Of a stretch of 64,000 nucleotides of DNA, positions 35,854 to 47,800 are shown in pieces. The first letter of the stretch is position 1. Each line of letters begins with the position of its first letter. The position numbers and the translations under genes are program-made. The notes beneath the pieces are model-generated. The model saw nothing but the letters and a program-made list of their open reading frames with translations. It was not told the DNA's origin and ran no database searches. The stretch spans positions 31,245,014-31,309,013 of the forward strand of contig CP141144.1 in the NCBI GenBank assembly GCA_035235625.1. The letters are read 5' to 3'. The stretch comes from Saururus chinensis (lineage: Eukaryota > Streptophyta > Magnoliopsida > Piperales > Saururaceae).

Positions 35854-38800
35854 TCAAACTAATGGAGGGAAGTCATCATCATTTTTGAGATGGTATGTCT
35901 GTGAAACCCTGCACAATAAAAGAGACACATTGTCAAATGTTAACCAGGACTTGTTAATCAACATCTTTGAACATGAACATATTATTGGTCCTGATGAGGT
36001 GAATTATCAGTTCTGCAAAGAGTATAAATTTAAAACCACAGATAGGCATAGTCGTTGATTGTCAAATCGATCTAATACAACCAAATACATATTGGGTTTT
36101 GCAGAACCTGATACAATATAGGGACCATATCCGGTTGATGCACGGAATATACATATACAGCTCTAATGAATAATATATTTATAATATCTTCTAAAAGATG
36201 CATTAATTATACTCTTTATTTAAAAGTTTAAAAATATTTTCCATCTCATCCATACAAGGTCAACTAGGACAACTACATGTGAAATTAAAACTTCCATTAA
36301 AAAAGCGAATACAATCACATTTTCATATCAAAGAGAAATTAAATAAAAAAGAAACAAGTCCCTAAAAAGAAAAAAAGTTTACACAAAAACACTTCCACGT
36401 TAAATTGTGTAGCTCCCACAGGAAAACAAGACTTACACGAGCAGGGGACTACGGACATCTTAAAAGAGGTTGGCCAACATGACCAGTCCACAACTTTTGC
36501 CCCCATCTTATTTTTGGGCCCCTTCTATCAGCCACTAAATACAAGATAAAAATCATTTAGAACCAATAGGTCCTTGCATGTCATAAAGGCTTACATTTTA
36601 CCGACATAACCACACCCCCCCCCCCACCCATCCCGATGAGTTAGTTGAATGCCTATATTACATTTGTAATACTTGAATGCCTATTTTGCTAATAGCAATG
36701 GTACATTCTCTTGCGCCCAAGAACGATCACCACGTGCCCTCCATGTTGTGCAGGCCCCATGCACAAACACAAGCCTTGTCCTTTATTACATTTTTCATTT
36801 TGATAAATGCAGTGATTTTACATTTTAATTTATGACATTTATAATATTAGTCCAATTTATATTGTGATATTTATCAAACTCCTTATATATATATATATAT
36901 ATATATATACTGTGTGTGTCCCATTATTATGAACCCGGCCTCACTCACATCAGCGTGAGCCTGGGCTTCACTGGCCATCCGATTTCAATCCGGCGGCAGA
37001 CATTACTCGGGCAGGCAAGTTTGGATCACTGCCTGCCCCCTTGTGCCATCAGATACGATGCACTGGCTCACGCTGAAACATGAGAGCCTGTGCTCAAATT
37101 AACTTTTTCCTCTGTGTGGGTGCGTGTGTGTGTGTTAATAGTTTAATTTATGCTTATAAATAATGAGCAGTAACTACGATATATATCAACAATTTTATCT
37201 GCATAGCAAAGTCTATCATGACTTCATGTACATTTTACAAATTTAATTCAAATGAAAAGATAATTATAATTGGACAACTTGAAATTACATGCCCTCATTC
37301 ATCATTAAAAAGGGTAAAAAAAAGCCACATTGGTATTGTGCTATGCGTATGAGGTACTGAAACCCCCAATCTGTCAACAGAGCTCAGATATGACAGAGTA
37401 CGGAGTGATAGGAGAGGAATGCCCACTGTGATACCAATAGATTTAGTTTAGCATTATAATTCTTAAATGAAGATAAAGGCCACCGAGACATAGTCCTTTC
37501 GGCAAATAGAAATTTGTGGTTACAATAACTTGCGAGCCTTAATTGCTTATTTTACCAGCGTGCATGTGCTGATATATGACAAAACCAAGCTTTAGAAAAT
37601 TCCATACCTTCCCTGGGTTATACTCGACCCTGATCTTTGTGATGCAGATGATGAACCAATTAGGCTAGAAGAATGGGAGGACTTTGAAGCTATAGCATCA
37701 ACATGCCTGGATTGCTCTGGAAAAAGCTTGCCAAATTGTACAGGCCCAAAAGTACCAAACTCGACTTCTGGTTGTGCAGTGAAACTGTCAGCATGGCTCA
37801 GCCCATTAGCAACAGGTCTATGTACTGAGTCAACATCTCCTGGACCAGGCTTCTTATGTCCATCTGCACAAAAAAGGGGCATCTGGGACCTTAATGGTGA
37901 TAATGATGGTGACGGTGATGGCAATGGTGATAGTGACGGTGATACTGGTAGTGATAACGGTGGTGGTTGTATCTCATAATTTCCTCTCTCAGGTACAACC
38001 CCTGGACGAGGTGGAGATCCCAACTGGCCATTATTACGGAGTCTTAAATGATTATGACTGGCTTGTGATTGGCTTAGAGTTCCATTCCTCCCTCTCCCAG
38101 GTGATTGTCTCTCCTTGTATGAATGATGGTTCTGCAAAATAAGGATCAAGGGTGAATTTTCTTAGTAAAATGGGTGGTCCTCATATTACCCCAAAAAATT
38201 TTAAAAAATTCCGAGGTCCTTGAACCCAAGAAAGAAGACTAAGTGTTCAGGATTATATAAAGCAATACAGTAATCAAGAGACACTCAAGTGCGAATATTC
38301 AACCATGATGGGGAAATACGTCCCAGTGCCTCGTGGTTTTGGCATTTCTTCAACATTGAAAGCACCCGAAATTAATGGCGCTGTCACCGGATAATAGCCA
38401 GGACCATGAGAAAACCTGTTCCCAGCCATAACTCCAGGAACATGAGGGAATGAGCCACGCTTCAATTGTGAATAACGAGCAGAATCCCATGATGGATTGC
38501 TTTGGAATGCAGGCAACGGTTGAGATGGAGCGGGAAGAACTGACGTACTCCATATATATTCATGACAATATTGAGCATAGAGAAGGCTTTTCAAGTGATA
38601 ATCGTAGTCTCCACTCAGATCCGCCAAATAACTAAAGCCTTCAGAACAAAGGCCTTGAAAGTCCCTATCAAGGGCATTCAAGGAAGTGCTTGGTACCAAA
38701 GATGGATGGCAAACAGAATTTTCTCTGAAGGAATTAATATACGAACGTGAAGCCACAAACTCATCTGGAAATGAATATGACCTCCTCGTCTGATAATCCA

Positions 38801-41800
38801 ACCGTTGATTCGCTTTATTGTATGGCTGAGGTGCAGAAGAAGATAGTTCCAAGTAGTTTACATGATATGCCGACTTACTTCGATCTAGTTTTCCAATTCC
38901 GGGTTTCTCATCTGACAATGCCTGTGGAAAATGATATTGAGGTCCATTCCGAGCAATTGCACCAATTGAACTACCAACTTTAGAGCATACTTGGGCAGCA
39001 GACTCAGAGGCATCATTTGTAATTCTCGTAACTGATCCCCTCATGGCAGTCATATCTGGAAAAACACCACCCATGCAACTACCACTGACAGAATTAGTAG
39101 ATCCCAAATCTGTTGAAAATTCACCTGACTTGCAGTAATTTAGAATTTCATTACCACCACCATTCCTTCCAGAATCAGAGATTTTAATATTTCTAACATT
39201 TTCAATCAACACTGCCTTACGATCAACCTTATAGTCTTCACTGGTGCTATCAGCAGAGTTGGACAATGATTCTCCAATAATCATATCATGAACATTGTTG
39301 TCATCGGGATTCTCAGAATCCACAGCGTCAGACGAGTCAGCACATCTCCCGCTAACACCAAAAGGGAGGCTAGAGATTGAGTCTTGAACATCTGGCCTCC
39401 GTCCATTACCATGCCTATCCAATGTGTTTTGGAAGAACTTCTTTACTTCATCTCCAATATTTTCTGGTGGTAATGATAGGATTCTTCCAAGCCTCCTAGC
39501 TCCATATGTAAATGCACTTCGTATTCTATACAAATTACCTGCAGAGGAATGACCAAGCAACAGCAAGGTAGATTGTTACGATGTTATCCATGGTAAGAAA
39601 TCCATATCCCACCCTACCAACTTACTTTATTGGGTCAAACATAATTATCCATAAGATCCCTCCAAGTATTAATAAATTCAAACAAACTTGCACCAGCAGG
39701 ACGGGAGCAAAAGACCTCGAACGGACTGGAAATTTACCTACCTTTACTGACACTACGCCCCAAATTGTTGTTTTCTTTCATAGGATCAATTATGTTAAGA
39801 TGCTTCCAGGGAAATGGCCGAGGTCTGGTTTCAAGCAGCCTTGGTGGGATGGCAGTCATTTCCTTACAATTTTTAAGGAAGTCCTTAGTCAGCAACAGGC
39901 TGTCACCATCATTTTCCGGTATATCCACTGCAAGCCAAACAAACATCACAAGTAAAAAAATTTTAAAGCAATATTCAAAACACCAGCCTCATGAAAATAT
40001 TCTCTAGTAGCTTTACCATATGGCAATAAAATTAAATTTATAGATTACAACCAATTATGGAATGTCGCTAAGCCTTACCACATTGTCAGAAAACTAATTA
40101 ACTAAGATTGAGAATCTATACAAGTTAAGAAATTAATAGCCTAGTTTAATTGTAAATTAAATAACCTTAAAGTCGACAGGCTCAGCCAAAGAAATTTTGG
40201 TAGGCAACATATTATGTGGTAGAGAATATAACTCATTTATATGAGTAACTCAACAAAATCATCGTCATCAAGAAAATGTAATTTATTGGACAGTCACAGA
40301 TTCTGCTACATGCCTCCACCCTTTTGCCCTACTAAAGACCATTTCCTTTTTCTTAATCTCATTATAGACACTTGCTTGACCATGTGAACAAGCTTCTACT
40401 GAATTATCACCAAGACCGGATATTCCTAAGTTCTTGTTGACGTCATTTGATTACAATCCTTAAATAGTTTCCCCACTCATCTCCCTTAGCATTCCCTTTC
40501 TTGCTACAGTGGCTCAAGATGTGGGACTTCTATAACTTGTCCAACACCTGTCCCATGCAATATTGCACATCTCACCATTCGCCTATAAACTTTTTCCATC
40601 AATTCGCTAGGAACGTACCTAAAGTAAAAAACCCTGATCCTACTCTCGTTTTATGCCATCTGGCATAAGTCACACATGCAACATCTTCAATTACCCTTCC
40701 ATTTTTATCAACCACTGGGCAAAGATATCTAAATCAATCATGCCTAAGTATCAATTCACCGTCTAATTTAATTAAGAGTTCATTTAGCTCATATTACTTA
40801 TTCGAAATTTAAACTTTTTCTAGTATTTTTAAGAAAGCCTACTATAATGTGAGTCATATTGACAAAATAAAATTGAGAAATGTAATTACTAAATCGTGAT
40901 ATACAAGAGATTAAATATCATAACCTTGTGTTGTACAAAAGTAAGTTTCAGCATTTAAATAAACAGGGGAATCAAATTTCTTTTATTTGCCATTGTTGCA
41001 GAGAAGAGAACATCCAATGAAGGGATGCATTAAATAGATTATTATCAGGGCAAGGAGAAAATTTGATTACAAAACACAGTTCCTTTAAATAGGAAGCAAT
41101 TATCGATGGCAATATGGTAAATAGCTAGGAATGACATACAGTAAGACAGTAAGAATTCAGTTAAAATTTGATTGTACAAAAAAAGCTCCCCTTTAAAGCT
41201 TTCCATAATATATTTAGAGAGACCTATTTTAACTCGTGTTGTACATGGAACAAATTTGAAATTAAGAAATTTCAATTCTCTTGTTAAGGATTGCTGTTCT
41301 ACTTGAATGAAGGAAACGACTCTAAGTTACCTATCTTACAATTTCTAATATAATTAATTAAAAATTTCCTAAATAATATGAAGCCAGTGATTTACCATAT
41401 CACATAAAGTCAAGCATAGAAGCCATATATTCTCAACCAACAATTTATGTAATTGCAGAAAACAAATTAAATTGCAATTGTAAGTGGCTATTGTAGTGGC
41501 ATTTTGTCTTGTAACGACAGAATGTCTCTAATTAAAAATTAATTACCTCTTAACACTTTATTAAGTGGCCTCTACAAGAGTGAAAGGGTTGGAGGGGCAG
41601 AAAAATTGCAAATAAGACCTTTGAACAGGGTCTGCACCAAATGGTGGTTCAATTTAATCTTGGGAACCCCAATTTTAACAGCTCAATTTCACATAGGAAA
41701 GCACAGACAAGTTGTTGTGCCGCCTTTCTGGTCAATTTTTGTTTAATGTAATTGGGCCTTAGGCTAGTTGTCAGGAGCCCATTATCAGTTCTAAGTCTCC

Positions 41801-44800
41801 TATGATTAGGGATTAGTAACAATGAAAGCAATAACTAGACTTCTCTAATCTCCTCATAAAACCCAAATCATACTTAGAACTGATAATGGGCCCTCCTAAC
41901 GACTAGCCTAAAGCCCAATAACATTAAATAGTAATTACCCCTAACTAATGACTTAAGAAAATCCTACGACTAGTGGACCCCAAACGTAGACCTGACCCCT
42001 AGGGCCGGTCATACGAGACAATATGAAACTCCTATGTATTCACTTTAATCCCTTGGTTGTTACACCTATCCGATCCTTCAGGTTCACTTTTTGTAGCTTG
42101 AACATGCAAATTCACATGGTCTGAATAGTAGAGAAGATTTTCACATATCTTACTCTGAATAGCCCCCTCATGCTCCAAAGCCATGATAGATAAATGTAAA
42201 AACCAGTGGGTTTTTTTTCTGACCATATTGATACCTACGTCTCAAGAAAGCACTCTTGCACGCCCCAGTGAGAAGCACTGTAAAGAAGCCTCTTAAGACA
42301 CTGAAGCATAATGCACGCTAGGCATATATGACATGAGACATGCACCCCATGAACATCCCAATGGAATGAGATATGCTTAAAGCCACGAGGCCAGCATTTT
42401 TTTATAATTGTTCTTTCTCCATCTGTTCTTCATTTGTCTTACTCAAGCTAATTTACATATAACTTTTTAGTTTTTAATCTTATTTCAGTTTTCACTATTT
42501 CATGTAGTCTCTAAGTTCAATAAATAAAAATTGATCCAAATGAGGATAACCACATAACTTTTTTGGAGCGAAATATCTCAAGGCTAACCCCACAATCTAG
42601 AAAGAGTGAAATTATTCTCCACTACTTGATTTATCAGCACTGATGATATACATCGTATGTTAAGCGTGCAATATATTGCATATATAAAATCCTTCCATAA
42701 AAACAACGAGAAACATTTGAAAAATCAGTTGTTTGCCAATTTTACAAAGAAACATTTGCCTATCTATAGAAGGCTTCCAGACCAAATTAACAATCAACCC
42801 CACATCCCTGCCATTTTCGTATGAGCCCCATTCACTAAAATGTTTAAGCTCTTATCTCAATTGCAGTTTTGGGGGGCAAGCATGTACGTCATATGAGACA
42901 TTTTGGGTAAGTTAAAAGGTGCCAATAGTAATTACAGGGCAAAAAACCCATTTAGCAGAATATCAGTTAAATACTTGCTGAAAGAATCTAATAGAATACA
43001 ACAGCCCTTGCTATTTTGCATAACTGAAAGCAAGAGATAATCTCTCTATATAACTAGATGCATTTTGATTGATCTCGCTAACTTGTCGGCATGCTTACCC
43101 CCTATGTCTGGCAAGGAAGAGACAGCAACTGGGCCATGTAAACTGAGGCAGTAGCTTTCCCAGTCGAACTTGCTGAAGTAATCTAAAAACCTATATAGAA
43201 CCTAGACATGAAAATAACATTTTTTAGAAACAGTGATTCATCAATCCATATATAAACAAGGCATACAGACAGTTGAAGCATTAAATACTCACTGCTAAGG
43301 GGCCATCCAGTGACAAATGGAAAAAGTGAAAAATGTACAGAACAAGTGTTTCCAAGGCATAAGTGGAGATCAAACCATGGTGTGCCCCAAGAATACGGCT
43401 CTCATAATAACACCAAGCTTTTATCAGTATAATACTACGCTTAAAAAGGCTGTCTTTACCAACTAGACGATCAACCTGCAATAGCAAGGGCGGGAGGTGT
43501 ATCAATATTACCAAAAGAAGTAACATTCATGAAAAAGGTAGAGAGAAAAGTAATATAATTGTGTGAGATAGCATTCTCAATGTGTTAAGAGCCATAACAA
43601 ACAAATCTTTAAGTGGTGAGACCAATCATTCAAATAGTCCTACAACTTATAAGCCATATTAATGACATCAATGTGGCACAGATAAGAATTTAAGATGGAT
43701 GACAGCGAGAGCTATTCAAGGATCATATCAGAAACAACCCACCAGGAAGAGCTTAGGCATGGTTCCCAATGAAAAATTCAGACAGCTTGTTAAAGTGGAT
43801 CATTTTAGATGTGATGAATTGTGAAGGCTTCTAGAAGAGACAGATGAGACCAAGGAAAACTTTGGGAGAAGTAGGTGAGTAAAGACTAGGAGATGCATGG
43901 ATTGGACAAGGAAGTGAAATCTAATAAGGCCAAACAGGAGAGCACAATATGATAACAAACATGACTTCTTTCTTCTCATTGATGAACGAAGCCAGAAGAA
44001 AGAAGTTGCTTAACAGAATTTTGCAGATATGCTCCTATGTTGATAATTTCATAAACATCACCATGTGATTTGCATTATCGTAAGCTACTTATCTAACACA
44101 GACATAATACTGCAATCATGGTTCGCAATATCTTTTATTGGAGAAATATCGGTGACCTAAAGATAGGATATATCATCGATCTATCAGAGATATTGGCAAC
44201 AAAAGAATTTTTTTAACAAGTATCTTGTTAATCTAAGCATATATAAACATCTAAAAACCCTAACACTAATCTTAAACAATCAGAACACCATGTGAACACA
44301 CTATACTAACATAAATTACATTTATCAAGGGAAAAACACTATGAATAATTATAAAGAACTTTGAATGTAATATCAATGATTAAGTGGAGAACATAATGGT
44401 AGATATCAAAATCATTTATATAAAGCTTAAAAGTCAAAACAAAAATATATAATGGAGAACATGATAGCATATTCATCGTCAGTGCCAGAGAAGATGCTAG
44501 AAAGGGTGTCAGAGTGTCCAAACAATGTGGCCAGGTGCTTGAAAGGGCATGGGAAAGTGTGAGTTAGACCCAAGATATCTGAGACAAATCTCAAATTTCA
44601 CAAATAAATCCGAGATATTGGGGAAGATACAATCTCCCCCCATATATTTTATTGGTCTAGCAACAGATACAGATATATGTAACCTACATATCTCAGATAT
44701 TGCAACCATGACTGCAATTTTCCCTTCCATTAACTTATCAATTATTGTGTATCATTCTCATCTTCGAACAACAAATAAAACACCTGTAAAGAACACCACC

Positions 44801-47800
44801 ATCTTTTAGATGGTCTTGAATTTGTTCAAAAAAGTTATCCGCTGCCAATCCAGCCTTAGTCTGGTTGGTTGGATCTCTCCAAGTCATGGGACAGGTCCCA
44901 GGGTCAAACCCCATTGGCATAAAGTGTGTGAGGTGTGAGAGTCTTACCTATTAAAAATAAAGGGTATCCACTTTTGTTTAGATGATATCATAATAGAATT
45001 AGCTACCTTATAAATTTAGGAAAAAAACAAGAAACAAATGTTAAACCATAATTTAACAAATATCTTCCATCTACATATAATATATCGCCCATATGCTCGA
45101 AAAAAAAAAATGAGGAAAGTTATCTCATTTTAGTTTATCTAGTATGCCGGACTCATTCATTGACAGATTACTAATGTGGAAACAACATAAAAAAGGTTAA
45201 TGGTCATCTAAGAAGATACAGCTAAAACACCCTTGTATTTGCGAAAAATCTCTACATTAAATTTATCATGGAATGTTGGTTTTTCACATTAAGATTCTCT
45301 TTATTTACAAAGAAAATCAAAGATAGAAGGGGAAACGAAAGATAAAGATATCATGAAGTAAAATGAATCCAACCAAAGTCCTATACACTCTTTCTTAAAG
45401 GAAAAAAGAAAGAACAGATAGTAAATGTTTCATAATTATTTCCTCTGTCAATTAACTTCCTCAAAATTCATTTTTACAATGATCATTGTGGCAAAATTGT
45501 ATTTCAGCAAAATCTTGTATGGTATGGTGACAAATGTGCTGCTCTAACTATGGATATTGCAGGAAACGAAATTTCTTTTGTTCTCTTTACAGCCAACAAA
45601 GCCTTACTGTCATATTTTCAATTGGAAAGACCAAAAATAATGTTATCAATTACAATAACCAATTACCAATAAACTCATAAGTTGGGAGAACGTTGAAGGT
45701 TAAGAGTTTTAGGATAACTAGAACTAAGATTAACTACATGGAATGTATGATAATGATATGTCCATGAAAAATGAATTCTGTATTCAGATGGTCAAGATGT
45801 TCCCGATGTCATCAATGTATAGATGTCCTGGACCATGGCTCAATGATGAAATGGAAAGATAGATGAGTATTTCAAATAGGATAGGTTAAGAAACTAAAGT
45901 GCCGAGCAGCTTCAGAGGGTGCTGTAAAGGCATATTCATAATCCATAATGCATAAAAAATTGAAGGAAAAACCTTGTACAATATTAGTGTGACCTGTGAT
46001 ATTATATACAAACGAAGTATTGGGCAATAAAAGAAAGCCATCTAGGTCGGGTCAGTGTGACAGACATTGAAATGTTGAGATGGCTGAGCTTGAAAATTAT
46101 TAGGGATCATACTAAAATAAGCATAGCAGGGGGAACTTAAATGTAGCGGCACATGGTGATAAATTGAATGATAGCTCAGCCATATACAAAATAAAACTGC
46201 CAACAAACCGGTAAGTAGATGTTATCATAAATCCTCTAGCAGAGGGTGGTAGGACCAACATAACGTTGAAGTAGTTAGCAATTAACAGCTTGGCAATGTG
46301 TGAGCTGTATACAGAAATGCCCATAACTAAATAGCAAGTTAACTCCATGTTCCTCAATCCCATACAAACGGCATAAGGTGATAAAATCATTAATAAGTCA
46401 TGGGATACAGCAAGCATATATAAAAAGAACCTTGCACATTAATTGCAACAACTAATACTCTGGCTGAAGCTATCAGCCTCTTAAAGAAAACCTAATAGAA
46501 TGATCCAATCAGATAATACATACAAGGTTAGGATAGTTTGGACTTGCTCAGATTACTGAAGACACTGCATATTTCAAGCACTAAAATAGGAAAGTATAAA
46601 GATTAGTTAGATTGCCTAGGCACTCAACCAAAAATCAATGAACCCTCAGCCTTTAAATTGGGTTGCCTCAGCCATAATTTAATTTATCTTCAAGCATAAC
46701 AAGAGCACTAAATGCTGAGTTTCTAAAACTCATATTTTCTCTAAGGCCAGTACAGAAACAAAAGTTTAAAGCACTCCAGGACTCGAAAAATGAAAATAAT
46801 TTTGTGAATCAAAAACTTCAATACCTGCTCAAGAAAGCAAAGAGTACCTAGTCCTCCTAACTGATTAAACGATATGTCTACAATGATATTTTGAATAAGG
46901 CATTTCACAAGTTTCACCTGTAATAAGAAAAAAATGTCAACTATTGTTATACCAAATAATGTTATATTGCCACATAAAGTGGTAAAAAATACAAAATAGC
47001 AAGCTAATGCTACAATCCAAAAGAACCACCAATAACTAAATATTGGTCCCACAAGCATGGCCTCATTGTATATCTTTCATATAGTTCATAAGCTCCTCTT
47101 TGGTGTGCATCTATAAGACCTGTCACTTCGTGCATAGACCTTTTTGTTCTTTCATCACAGTAGTTAATAACCTTTTTACCTGATCCATGGCAAATCCATT
47201 TTTCATGGTAAAAAAGGTAAGATGAGTCTACCCCAGACAAAATGTACAAAGTAGAACTAAAAAGTTCAGACACATCACTACAGAACAGAATTAAAGTATT
47301 GAGGTGAATTTACACACGAAAAAACACATATTTGTAACAGGAAAGGAAGAACAACAAAATTCCATATAAAAGCTTTCCTGCCACCCACCAGTTCTCCATT
47401 TTTGGTAAGGCAACATTATCATCACAATACCACTTATCAACAATTATCCAGACAAAATTCAGAAAAATAAATGTTACTACTATAGTAAATGAAAGGAGTG
47501 ATTAGGATTAAATAAAGAAAGGACCTCCGCGTGGATGTATTGCACATCTTTTACTTCAAATTCAGCAAACTGATTACGCTCTTCTGCTTCAAGCATACTA
47601 TACACATCTCCAGACAAAGCCTCCTCTGCACTTGGACTGCTAAGTGCAGTCAAATCAATATCGCCGTCAGGGAGATATGTTTTTAACGGGACTGAACCAA
47701 AAGGAAATAGCTGCAAAACGAATGCATAAGGAAATGATAAGTAATAACAGATATATACACTGATCAAACAAAATCATTACAACCAAGCATTTTTCCTTAT

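Noticed and set aside
36920-37100. Small inverted repeat (CAGCGTGAGCC against GGCTCACGCTG) in intron 8
   Set aside because: The arms are only about 11-12 bp and no boundaries or target duplication could be found.
44857-44912. A possible tRNA gene
   Set aside because: A- and B-box-like words are present but no cloverleaf can be drawn; the A-rich tail fits a SINE better.
47010-47273. 87-codon minus-strand frame beside exon 3 of the nucleotidyltransferase gene
   Set aside because: It lies in intron 2, and the exons on both sides join in phase without it.
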